Of a DNA stretch of 19,663 nt, positions 1 to 9,840 are shown piece by piece. The stretch's first letter is position 1, and each line of letters starts with the position of its first letter. The notes beneath the pieces are model-generated. The model made no database searches and was not told the origin of the DNA. It saw only the letters and a program-made list of their open reading frames with translations. This DNA is from Bacillus rubiinfantis. GTDB taxonomy: Bacteria > Bacillota > Bacilli > Bacillales > Cytobacillaceae. Position numbers and translations under genes: made by a program. The stretch is taken from the NCBI GenBank assembly GCA_000752035.1, contig CCFE01000016.1:157838-177500 (forward strand), written 5' to 3'.

Positions 1-102
1 TAAGGCAGCTTGAAGCAAAACTAAGAAGGCTAATCTTGAAGATTATTCGTGGAAGATGCCTTGTTTAGTTTTGAGAGAACAAGTCTCTTCTCAATACAAA
101 AT
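1..102 (+). other. 16S-tRNA internal transcribed spacer (partial)
   Basis: This is spacer between a 16S gene that ends before the window and tRNA-Ile. No 16S 3'-end signature (CCTCC) is present, so the 16S gene lies wholly upstream. Positions 61-72 (TTGTTTAGTTTT) are an exact complement of AAAACTAAACAA in the 16S leader of the second rRNA operon (18992-19003). If the unseen leader of this operon is the same, this is the 3' arm of the 16S processing stem. Confidence 0.8.
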
Positions 103-179
<77 letters not shown>

Positions 180-192
180 TAAACATAATATT

Positions 193-268
193 GGGGGATT
201 AGCTCAGCTGGGAGAGCGCCTGCTTTGCACGCAGGAGGTCAGCGGTTCGATCCCGCTATCCTCCACCA
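193..268 (+). tRNA. tRNA-Ala(UGC)
   Basis: A 76-nt cloverleaf with TGC anticodon at 226-228 and encoded CCA. The acceptor stem is GGGGGAT with ATCCTCC, including one G-U pair. It lies 13 nt after tRNA-Ile in the 16S-23S spacer and decodes GCN codons. Confidence 0.98.
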
Positions 269-272
269 AATT

Positions 273-293
273 CGTTCTTTGAAAACTAGATAA
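273..293 (+). promoter_or_regulatory. boxA-like antitermination element before 23S
   Basis: GTTCTTTGAAAACT at 274-287 matches the boxA-type element found in Bacillus rRNA leaders and spacers, where Nus factors are thought to load for rRNA antitermination. The same core (CTCTTTGAAAACT) occurs before the 16S gene at 18985-18997. Its 3' half, AAAACTAGATAA (282-293), is also the 5' arm of the 23S processing stem. Confidence 0.75.
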
Positions 294-330
294 CGCAAAA
301 GAAGAAGTAACCAAGAAAGAACCGAGTAAT
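282..330 (+). other. 23S processing stem, 5' arm
   Basis: AAAACTAGATAA (282-293) and GAAGAAGT (301-308) are exact complements of TTATCTAGTTTT (3408-3419) and ACTTCTTC (3396-3403). Further inside, AAGAACCGAGTAATCG pairs with CGATAACTCGTTCTT (3374-3388), with one bulge and one mismatch. This brings the two ends of pre-23S together in a long duplex, the expected substrate for RNase III-type cleavage (known for bacterial pre-23S; the cut sites here are not visible). Confidence 0.8.
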
Positions 331-437
331 CGCCATTTTAGGTTTTAAACCTTAGAGTAAGGCTATTTTTTAAGCCGAAAGAGGGAAAAAGGTAATTAGA
401 AGCTGACGCAGAGATATGAAGCTTATAATTAGCCGTA

Positions 438-3369
<2,932 letters not shown>

Positions 3370-3372
3370 AAA

Positions 3373-3419
3373 ACGATAACTCGTTCTTAAATGGAACTTC
3401 TTCTGTATTATCTAGTTTT
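3373..3419 (+). other. 23S processing stem, 3' arm
   Basis: This is the complementary partner of 282-330. TTATCTAGTTTT (3408-3419) and ACTTCTTC (3396-3403) pair perfectly with the spacer before 23S, leaving a short internal loop between them. Its last four T residues also belong to a small hairpin (3416-3437) just before 5S. Confidence 0.78.
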
Positions 3420-3445
3420 GAGGGAATGACCTCAAAAAGTAAATA

Positions 3446-3562
<117 letters not shown>

Positions 3563-3568
3563 AAAAAC

Positions 3569-3600
3569 AAAAAAGACAATCTGCAAAGGTTGTCTTTTTT
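3569..3600 (+). terminator. rRNA operon terminator
   Basis: AAAAGACAA (3571-3579) and TTGTCTTTT form a hairpin with a 10-nt loop, followed by a run of six T, directly after 5S. The upstream A-run makes it likely to work in both directions, so it may also stop yaaC transcription arriving from the right (stop codon at 3630). Confidence 0.88.
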
Positions 3601-3629
3601 GTTGGCATAAGCTAAAAGTGAAGCTTTCT

Positions 3630-4598
3630 TTAGAACTTATTATCAGACCTTTGCAGAAACTGATACACAAGAAAGGGGTTTTTATATTGGGCAATCTGCA
3701 AAAAGGTATAAATAAATGGATAATCACGGTTAGGCATCATTTTTACTAACTCGCTCCACCATTCTGTCTCATACCTGGCGATCATACTTAAATTGTAAAG
3801 TAATAAATAATGAATGAGCAGTTCAGGAAAATTCATAAACTTACTTTTCTGGAGTGGGAACATCCAGCTATTTTTAGCTGCACTAAATTTTAGTGGGGCG
3901 ATAAGAGAATGCTCTGTGTTATACAATTTAAAACGAATCCCTTCACCTTCATCTTCACCAAAAAACTCTATCGATTTATTCATTTTTGATGATAAAAACT
4001 CCATAAACCGGCTCTCAGTCATATGGTAAAAATCTAGAACAGCGTCAGAAAGATAGAATTCATTTCCGTTTGTATGTACAATTTCAAAGGTTTGTTTGCT
4101 TTCATGCGAAAGAAATAACTCATTTAACTCAGGAATTAGTTGCAATAATTCCTCCATGGTTGCCTTTTCCCCTTCCAATTGTTTCAATTTGAATAATTTC
4201 TCTGACATATAAGGGAAAAGACCATTTTTTTGAAACTTTACTTCGTCGTGGAAGAATAAATAGTTTTGTTTTTTCCGCTTTCGTGTTGAAACCCCGTGTG
4301 CCAAGACCGCAGTTGATTCTGGATATGAAGGATCGACTGTTAAAATACAGGCTTTAATTAAATGGACGAGACCATAAAAGAGCAGTATCGGTTTTAAAAT
4401 GAGCGGAGAGTTTTCTGCCTGTTGATAATATATTTGACCATGTTCCAAATAATAAAGAAACGGATAGCAATTTTCATAGCTTTTTGCTTCAGGGTTATGG
4501 ATATCCATCGTTTGATAACAATTTTTCAAGTATCTTTGACAGTATTCTGCTGAAAAAAAACAATTAAAATTTGTCCAACTATTACTTATTATATTCAC
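3630..4598 (-). CDS. yaaC: YaaC family protein, function unknown
   Basis: A 322-residue protein, close to the length of B. subtilis YaaC, in the expected place between the rRNA operon and guaB. It starts at GTG (4598) behind AAGGTGGT. No catalytic motif, signal peptide or convincing membrane segment is visible. The chain is rich in aromatic residues and leucine, with an early Tyr/Cys-rich part (AEYCQRYLKNCYQ) and a basic GVSTRKRKKQNY stretch near residue 108. It diverges from guaB across a 105-bp gap and converges on the rRNA terminator. The name rests on synteny plus general resemblance; no biochemical role is known to me. It is probably transcribed against the replication fork. Confidence 0.88.
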   Translation of the reverse strand: MNIISNSWTNFNCFFSAEYCQRYLKNCYQTMDIHNPEAKSYENCYPFLYYLEHGQIYYQQAENSPLILKPILLFYGLVHLIKACILTVDPSYPESTAVLAHGVSTRKRKKQNYLFFHDEVKFQKNGLFPYMSEKLFKLKQLEGEKATMEELLQLIPELNELFLSHESKQTFEIVHTNGNEFYLSDAVLDFYHMTESRFMEFLSSKMNKSIEFFGEDEGEGIRFKLYNTEHSLIAPLKFSAAKNSWMFPLQKSKFMNFPELLIHYLLLYNLSMIARYETEWWSELVKMMPNRDYPFIYTFLQIAQYKNPFLVYQFLQRSDNKF

Positions 4599-4641
4599 TT
4601 ATACCACCTTTTTCAGAATAGTCTTACTTAACACAACTCCC

Positions 4642-4670
4642 TTGACAGTAGTTTGTCCAATTGATAACCT
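4642..4670 (+). promoter_or_regulatory. guaB promoter (sigma-A type)
   Basis: A perfect TTGACA (-35, 4642-4647) is followed after 17 bp by TAACCT (4665-4670), which has an extended TGA just before it. The predicted start lies around 4677, giving a leader of roughly 27 nt up to the guaB start. The -10 is weak, so the call leans on the -35 and the spacing. No purine-repressor box or riboswitch is evident in this short leader. Confidence 0.55.
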
Positions 4671-4703
4671 ACAAATAATATTTTTGTCCTGGAGGCCTTA
4701 AAA

Positions 4704-6167
4704 ATGTGGGAAAACAAATTTGCAAAAGAAGGTTTGACGTTTGATGATGTGTTGTTAATACCTGGAGAGTCTGAAGTTCTGCCAAGGGATGTAAATTTGC
4801 AGGTGGAATTATCACCTAATGTGAAGCTGAACATACCAATTATTAGTGCCGGGATGGACACAGTTACAGAATCGGAAATGGCAATTGCCATGGCCCGTCA
4901 AGGTGGATTAGGGATTATCCATAAAAATATGTCCATTGAACAACAGGCAGAGCAGGTTGAAAAGGTGAAGCGCTCTGAAAGCGGAGTTATTACTGACCCA
5001 TTCTTCCTTACTCCTGATCGACAAGTCTATGATGCTGAGCATCTGATGGGAAAATACCGAATTTCTGGAGTTCCAATTGTTAATAATGTTGAAGAACAAA
5101 AACTGATTGGCATTATTACCAATAGAGATTTACGGTTTATTCAGGATTATTCTTATAAAATTTCCGATGTTATGACAAAGGAGAACCTTATTACTGCACC
5201 AGTGGGTACTACCTTAGCGGAGGCAGAAAAAATCCTGCAAAAACATAAAATTGAAAAATTACCACTTGTCGATGACAACGGAGTTTTAAAAGGGTTAATT
5301 ACGATTAAGGATATTGAAAAAGTAATTGAATTTCCTAATTCAGCCAAGGACAAACAGGGACGGCTGCTGGCAGGTGCTGCAGTTGGTGTTACAAAGGATA
5401 CAATGAAACGGGTTGAACTTCTGGTTAAAGCCAATGTTGATGCTATTGTAGTTGATACGGCTCACGGACACTCAAAAGGGGTTCTAGATACTGTAGGGGA
5501 AATTAGAAACAAATATCCTGATCTTACGATTATTGCTGGAAATGTGGCTACTGCATCAGCTACCAAGGCGCTGATTGAAGCTGGGGCAGATGTCGTCAAG
5601 GTTGGAATTGGACCAGGGTCAATCTGTACTACGAGAGTGGTTGCTGGTGTAGGCGTGCCGCAAATTACTGCTGTTTATGATTGTGCTACAGAAGCGATGA
5701 AACATGGTAAGACCATTATTGCTGATGGTGGCATTAAGTATTCGGGAGATGTTGTTAAGGCATTGGCCGCTGGAGGAAATGCGGTTATGCTTGGCAGTCT
5801 TCTAGCTGGCGTATCTGAAAGCCCAGGTGAGACAGAGATTTTTCAAGGTCGTCGTTTTAAAGTCTACCGAGGCATGGGTTCGGTGGCAGCAATGGAGAAA
5901 GGCTCTAAAGATCGTTATTTCCAAGAGGATGCGAAAAAGTTCGTTCCTGAAGGGATTGAGGGACGTTTACCATATAAAGGTCCTTTAGCTGATACTATCT
6001 ACCAGTTAATTGGTGGTTTAAGAGCCGGTATGGGTTACTGTGGTACAAAGGATCTAGAGGAATTAAGAACTAAATCGCAATTTATTAGAATGACTGGTGC
6101 CGGTCTAAGAGAAAGCCATCCCCATGATGTGCAAATTACCAAAGAGGCACCAAATTATTCGATGTAA
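4704..6167 (+). CDS. guaB: Inosine-5'-monophosphate dehydrogenase
   Basis: IMPDH oxidises IMP to XMP with NAD+, the committed step to GMP and GTP in the cytosol. At 487 residues it has the full bacterial length. The N-terminal barrel segment (FDDVLLIP, residues 13-20) is followed by two CBS domains at about 95-152 and 155-212, and then the rest of the TIM barrel. The active-site loop GPGSICTTR puts the catalytic cysteine at Cys308. The flap segment (VPEGIEGR) and C-terminal GMGYCG block are intact. The ATG is set by GGAGG at 4691-4695, 8 nt upstream. It appears monocistronic, with its own promoter and terminator. GTP made here feeds rRNA initiation and the stringent response, a functional link to the flanking rRNA operons (inference). 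Confidence 0.98.
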   Translation: MWENKFAKEGLTFDDVLLIPGESEVLPRDVNLQVELSPNVKLNIPIISAGMDTVTESEMAIAMARQGGLGIIHKNMSIEQQAEQVEKVKRSESGVITDPFFLTPDRQVYDAEHLMGKYRISGVPIVNNVEEQKLIGIITNRDLRFIQDYSYKISDVMTKENLITAPVGTTLAEAEKILQKHKIEKLPLVDDNGVLKGLITIKDIEKVIEFPNSAKDKQGRLLAGAAVGVTKDTMKRVELLVKANVDAIVVDTAHGHSKGVLDTVGEIRNKYPDLTIIAGNVATASATKALIEAGADVVKVGIGPGSICTTRVVAGVGVPQITAVYDCATEAMKHGKTIIADGGIKYSGDVVKALAAGGNAVMLGSLLAGVSESPGETEIFQGRRFKVYRGMGSVAAMEKGSKDRYFQEDAKKFVPEGIEGRLPYKGPLADTIYQLIGGLRAGMGYCGTKDLEELRTKSQFIRMTGAGLRESHPHDVQITKEAPNYSM

Positions 6168-6183
6168 ACCACATTATTTGATG

Positions 6184-6214
6184 AAAAAGAGAAGCGGTTT
6201 GCTTCTCTTTTTTT
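6184..6214 (+). terminator. guaB terminator
   Basis: AAAAAGAGAAGC (6184-6195), a GGTTT loop, and GCTTCTCTTTTT (6201-6212) form a 12-bp stem ending in a T-run, 17 nt after the guaB stop. Confidence 0.9.
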
Positions 6215-6336
6215 AATAAAATAATCATAAAGCCTTATTTCATTTGGTAATAACTTGTTGCTATGCTCTATCTATGATTTACTATGGAGTTATGATAAAA
6301 TAACCAAAGTGTACTAAATCGTTGGAGGGCATAATA

Positions 6337-7695
6337 GTGAAGAGAGATGTTTTTTGGAAGGTGACTTCCAGTATAATGGCAATGCTCTTATTTGTCAGCC
6401 TGTTTACAGGAGCGAAGCAAGCGAATGCGCAAGCACCTTTAAATATCCATGCTGACGGAGCAATTTTGGTAGATGCAGAAACAGGTAAGATTCTCTATGA
6501 AAAAAATGCTAATAGTCCGCTTGGTATAGCAAGCATGACAAAAATGATGACGGAATATTTATTACTAGACGCCATTAAACAGGGTAAAGTGAAATGGAAC
6601 CAAGAGTACTCTGTTAGTGATCTTGTATATAAGATATCCCAGCCAAGAGATCTTTCAAATGTTCCGTTGCGTAAAGACGGAAAATATAACGTTCGCGAGT
6701 TATACGAAGCAATGGCTATTTATTCTGCTAACGGTGCGACCGTTGCATTGGCAGAAATAATTGGCGGATCTGAAACTAATTTTGTCAAGATGATGAATGA
6801 AAAGGCCCAAAAGCTTGGATTAAAACAAACAAAATTTGTTAACTCAACGGGTCTAAATAATAAAGATTATAAAGGGGAACAGCCTGAAGGAACTGATGCA
6901 GACGAGGAGAACGTGATGTCATCACGTGATGTGGCAACATTGGCATTCCACTTGATTAATGAATATCCAGATGTATTAAAAACAGCCAGCACTCCAATGA
7001 AGGTATTTCGTGAAGGAACAGATGATCGGATTGAAATGAAAAACTGGAATTGGATGCTTCCTTCGTTAGTTTATGGTTATCAAGGAATGGATGGTCTTAA
7101 GACTGGTACAACAGATTTTGCTGGCTATTGCTTTACCGGTACGGCAAGCAGAGACGGTAAAAGATTTATTACCGTTGTTCAAAATGCGGTGAATGCAAGT
7201 GGAAAAGGAGATTATAAATCGCGCTTTGATGAGACAAGAAAGATGTTAGACTACGCCTTTAGCAATACGACAAAGGAAGAACTTGTACCCAAGCACTATG
7301 CAGTAAAAGGTCATAAAGCTCTTCCAGTTATTAAAGGTAAAGATGATCAGGTTAAAATTTATACAAAATCAGCCATTGAAATGGTAGTTGAAAATGGAGC
7401 GAAACAGAACTATAAACCAGTATTGGTGTTGGATAAATCCAAGCTGAATAAGAATGGTGAGTTAACAGCGCCAATTAAAAAGGGCGAACAAATTGGCTAT
7501 CTAACGGTTGAACCGAAAAATGGTGATAAAATTAGCTACCTGACAAAGGAAGGTAACGATAAGGTTCAAGTACCGGTTGTGGCTGCTCATGATGTTGAAA
7601 AGGCTAACTGGTTTGTATTAATGATGCGGGGAATTGGCAATTTCTTTGGTGATGTTTGGGGTGGCATTTCATCAACTGTAAAAGGCTGGTTCTAA
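6337..7695 (+). CDS. dacA: D-alanyl-D-alanine carboxypeptidase (PBP5-type)
   Basis: A low-molecular-weight penicillin-binding protein that removes the terminal D-Ala from peptidoglycan pentapeptides at the outer face of the membrane. I place the start at GTG 6337 (452 residues), 8 nt after GGAGG. The in-frame TTG at 6322 overlaps the Shine-Dalgarno itself and is unlikely. The N-terminus has a signal peptide (MKR, hydrophobic core about 11-25, cleavage after AQA near residue 33). Catalytic motifs are SMTK (Ser66), SAN (130-132) and KTG (255-257). A C-terminal beta-rich domain is followed by an amphipathic tail with Trp/Phe (VWGGISSTVKGWF), the membrane anchor seen in PBP5 proteins. It has its own strong terminator. 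The guaB-dacA order matches B. subtilis. Confidence 0.97.
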   Translation: MKRDVFWKVTSSIMAMLLFVSLFTGAKQANAQAPLNIHADGAILVDAETGKILYEKNANSPLGIASMTKMMTEYLLLDAIKQGKVKWNQEYSVSDLVYKISQPRDLSNVPLRKDGKYNVRELYEAMAIYSANGATVALAEIIGGSETNFVKMMNEKAQKLGLKQTKFVNSTGLNNKDYKGEQPEGTDADEENVMSSRDVATLAFHLINEYPDVLKTASTPMKVFREGTDDRIEMKNWNWMLPSLVYGYQGMDGLKTGTTDFAGYCFTGTASRDGKRFITVVQNAVNASGKGDYKSRFDETRKMLDYAFSNTTKEELVPKHYAVKGHKALPVIKGKDDQVKIYTKSAIEMVVENGAKQNYKPVLVLDKSKLNKNGELTAPIKKGEQIGYLTVEPKNGDKISYLTKEGNDKVQVPVVAAHDVEKANWFVLMMRGIGNFFGDVWGGISSTVKGWF

Positions 7696-7743
7696 TTAAA
7701 AAGATATAGGGATATAGCACTGAATTTATCCGAAAGTTCCCTA

Positions 7744-7779
7744 AAAAAAGGATTCCTGCCTTGACAGGAATCCTTTTTT
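7744..7779 (+). terminator. dacA terminator
   Basis: A perfect 15-bp stem, AAAAAAGGATTCCTG (7744-7758) with CAGGAATCCTTTTTT (7765-7779), has a 6-nt loop and a T-run built into the 3' arm. It is one of the strongest terminators in the window. Confidence 0.95.
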
Positions 7780-7780
7780 G

Positions 7781-7810
7781 TTGCTTTAATGTGTGTATGG
7801 AAAATATTAT
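7781..7810 (+). promoter_or_regulatory. Candidate pdxS promoter
   Basis: TTGCTT (7781-7786) and TATTAT (7805-7810) are separated by 18 bp and sit directly after the dacA terminator. Only the first half of the -35 matches consensus. The predicted start near 7817 would leave a leader of about 64 nt. Confidence 0.35.
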
Positions 7811-7880
7811 TCTAGTTAATGGTTCTCTAAAACTATGAAAGGATTTTTCTTAATATTAAAAATAAGAGGGGGATTTTGAT

Positions 7881-8762
7881 ATGTTAACTGGTACGGATCG
7901 TGTAAAACGGGGTATGGCTGAAATGCAAAAAGGCGGCGTCATCATGGATGTTGTGAATGCGGAGCAGGCAAAGATTGCGGAGGAGGCGGGCGCAGTTGCT
8001 GTTATGGCATTAGAACGTGTTCCTTCTGATATTCGGGCAGCAGGCGGTGTTGCTAGAATGGCAGACCCGAGGATTGTTGAAGAGGTCATGAATGCTGTTT
8101 CCATTCCTGTTATGGCGAAGGCAAGAATTGGTCATATTGTTGAAGCACGGGTGCTTGAAGCATTGGGTGCAGACTACATAGACGAGAGTGAAGTATTAAC
8201 TCCAGCTGATGAAGAGTTTCATTTAAATAAAAAAGAATACACTGTTCCATTTGTTTGCGGCTGCCGTGATTTAGGTGAAGCTGCACGCAGAATTGGTGAA
8301 GGGGCATCAATGCTTCGTACAAAAGGCGAGCCAGGAACAGGTAATATTGTTGAGGCAGTACGTCATATCCGTAAAGTGAATGCCCAAGTTCGTAAGGTCG
8401 TTTCCATGAATGAAGATGAGCTAATGACAGAGGCTAAATTACTAGGTGCACCATACGAAATCCTCCTTGAAATCAAACGGTTGGGTCGTTTGCCGGTTGT
8501 AAACTTTGCCGCAGGCGGTGTAGCAACACCTGCTGATGCAGCATTAATGATGCAGTTAGGTGCAGATGGCGTATTCGTTGGTTCTGGAATCTTTAAATCA
8601 GAGAACCCTGCTTTATTTGCTAGAGCCATCGTTGAGGCTACAACACATTATCAAGATTATAAATTAATCGCCGAACTTTCGAAGAATCTTGGAACACCGA
8701 TGAAAGGTATCGAAATCTCATCACTAGCACCAGCAGAAAGAATGCAAGACAGAGGATGGTAA
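7881..8762 (+). CDS. pdxS: Pyridoxal 5'-phosphate synthase, PdxS subunit
   Basis: The synthase subunit of the DXP-independent PLP pathway. It condenses ribose 5-phosphate, glyceraldehyde 3-phosphate and ammonia into PLP inside a (beta/alpha)8 barrel that assembles as a dodecamer. At 293 residues it is one shorter than B. subtilis PdxS. The catalytic residues are in place: Asp23 (VIMDVV), Lys80 (VMAKAR), which forms the substrate imine, and Lys148 (RTKGEPGTG), which carries the later intermediates. The ribosome site is a GAGGGGG stretch upstream of ATG 7881. Ammonia comes from PdxT, encoded next. The pair is split by an 85-bp gap holding a terminator-like hairpin. Confidence 0.98.
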   Translation: MLTGTDRVKRGMAEMQKGGVIMDVVNAEQAKIAEEAGAVAVMALERVPSDIRAAGGVARMADPRIVEEVMNAVSIPVMAKARIGHIVEARVLEALGADYIDESEVLTPADEEFHLNKKEYTVPFVCGCRDLGEAARRIGEGASMLRTKGEPGTGNIVEAVRHIRKVNAQVRKVVSMNEDELMTEAKLLGAPYEILLEIKRLGRLPVVNFAAGGVATPADAALMMQLGADGVFVGSGIFKSENPALFARAIVEATTHYQDYKLIAELSKNLGTPMKGIEISSLAPAERMQDRGW

Positions 8763-8797
8763 AAAGAAAAGCGGAGTTCGCTTTATAAATTTATAAA

Positions 8798-8828
8798 AAA
8801 ACAGAACTTCTCTGAAGTTCTGTTTTTA
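8798..8828 (+). terminator. Terminator-like hairpin between pdxS and pdxT
   Basis: AAAAACAGAACTTC (8798-8811), loop TCT, and GAAGTTCTGTTTTT (8815-8828) form a perfect 14-bp stem finishing in five T. It lies after the pdxS stop and just before the pdxT ribosome site, with no obvious promoter between hairpin and pdxT. It probably lets only part of the transcripts read through, or marks a 3' end for a pdxS-only mRNA. Confidence 0.75.
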
Positions 8829-8847
8829 CAATAAAGGAGTCAATAAT

Positions 8848-9447
8848 ATGATTAAAATCGGCGTTCTTGCACTGCAAGGAGCTGTTCGTGAGCATCTTCA
8901 GTCATTAGAGGCTTGTGGCGTGACAGCACTTGCAATTAAGCATAAGGAAGAGTTAAACGAGGTTGACGGTCTTATTCTCCCTGGTGGTGAGAGCACCACA
9001 ATGAGGCGATTAATTGATAAGTATGATTTCTTGGATGCCTTGAAGGAATTTGCCCAAGCTGGCAAACCGATGTTTGGTACCTGTGCAGGGTTGATTCTTT
9101 TAGCGAAAAATTTAGCAGGTTATCAGGAACCACATATTGGCGTCATGGATGTTACGGTTGAACGCAACTCGTTTGGCCGCCAAGTTGATAGCTTTGAAGC
9201 TAACCTCGCGATCAGGAATATTGCTGATGATTTTCCAGCTGTATTTATCCGCGCCCCACATATCGTGGAGGCTGGGGAAAATGTTGAAGTACTGGCTAAA
9301 CATAATAACCGTATTGTTGCCGCAAGGGATGGACAGTTCCTAGGATGTTCCTTTCATCCAGAATTGACTAATGACCATCGCATTACGGCCTACTTTGTAA
9401 AAATGGTGAAGGAAGCCAGACAAAAACAGGCAGTTAAAGCTGAATAA
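8848..9447 (+). CDS. pdxT: Pyridoxal 5'-phosphate synthase, glutaminase subunit PdxT
   Basis: A class I glutamine amidotransferase that hydrolyses glutamine and channels ammonia into PdxS. At 199 residues it is slightly longer than B. subtilis PdxT (196). The catalytic triad is visible: Cys79 in GTCAGL, and His170 and Glu172 in SFHPEL. The oxyanion/substrate loop GGEST is at residues 46-50. AAAGGAG precedes ATG 8848. It has no clear promoter of its own, so it presumably depends on readthrough of the hairpin after pdxS. No strong terminator follows; the serS leader begins at once. Confidence 0.98.
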   Translation: MIKIGVLALQGAVREHLQSLEACGVTALAIKHKEELNEVDGLILPGGESTTMRRLIDKYDFLDALKEFAQAGKPMFGTCAGLILLAKNLAGYQEPHIGVMDVTVERNSFGRQVDSFEANLAIRNIADDFPAVFIRAPHIVEAGENVEVLAKHNNRIVAARDGQFLGCSFHPELTNDHRITAYFVKMVKEARQKQAVKAE

Positions 9448-9451
9448 CCGG

Positions 9452-9480
9452 TTGCATTTAGGTTATACTTATAGTAAATT
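9452..9480 (+). promoter_or_regulatory. Candidate serS promoter
   Basis: TTGCAT (9452-9457) is followed after 17 bp by TAAATT (9475-9480), placing a start near 9487, shortly before the first T-box helix. TATACT at 9464-9469 and TATAGT at 9470-9475 are better -10 matches but lack a suitable -35. The location just after pdxT and before the leader is more persuasive than the match itself. Confidence 0.35.
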
Positions 9481-9504
9481 AAGAACTACAAAAACATATT
9501 GTTG

Positions 9505-9748
9505 AAAGCAATGAGAGGAACTAGTAATAGGTTGTATATTCTGTAGAGAGCCGATGGTAGGTGAAAATCGGTGAATAGCACTTGTGAATCCCTCCTCGAG
9601 TAAGGTACCGAATGTTTTGAGTAGGAAACTAGTAAGTACTTTCGGTGGAAAACCGTTAAATTTTTTTGAGGTGAACAGTTTAATTGACTGTTAACCAGGG
9701 TGGTAACGCGGGTAACTCTCGTCCCTGTTTTGGGGATGGGAGTTTTTT
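9505..9748 (+). promoter_or_regulatory. T-box riboswitch (tRNA-Ser sensing) upstream of serS
   Basis: An uncharged-tRNA-sensing leader. Stem I is closed by GAGGA (9515-9519) with TCCTC (9593-9597). The specifier loop has AGTA (9522-9525) on one side and GAATCC on the other, giving the serine codon UCC at 9589-9591. An upper helix CCGAT/ATCGG (9551-9555, 9567-9571) carries the distal loop. The T-box consensus AGGGTGGTAACGCG is at 9697-9710; its TGGT bulge can pair with the GCCA end of tRNA-Ser. The terminator is AACTCTCGTCCC (9714-9725) with GGGATGGGAGTT (9733-9744) and a T-run. Uncharged tRNA-Ser should stabilise the antiterminator and raise SerRS synthesis. This fills the otherwise gene-free 9448-9840 gap. 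The last 90 nt show only the ribosome site. Confidence 0.95.
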
Positions 9749-9840
9749 GTGTTTTATGAGGAAAAATTGTAATAAAGTGCGCAGATGTATTACCCAACCC
9801 GCAGATCAACATGCAGAATAATGAAAAGGAGTGTTAATAC

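Noticed and set aside
6322..6336. TTG start five codons upstream for dacA
   Set aside because: The TTG is part of the TTGGAGG Shine-Dalgarno. GTG 6337 has correct spacing and is followed directly by a good signal peptide.
9112..9343. Short frames on both strands within pdxT
   Set aside because: Alternative-frame shadows of the well-supported pdxT gene.
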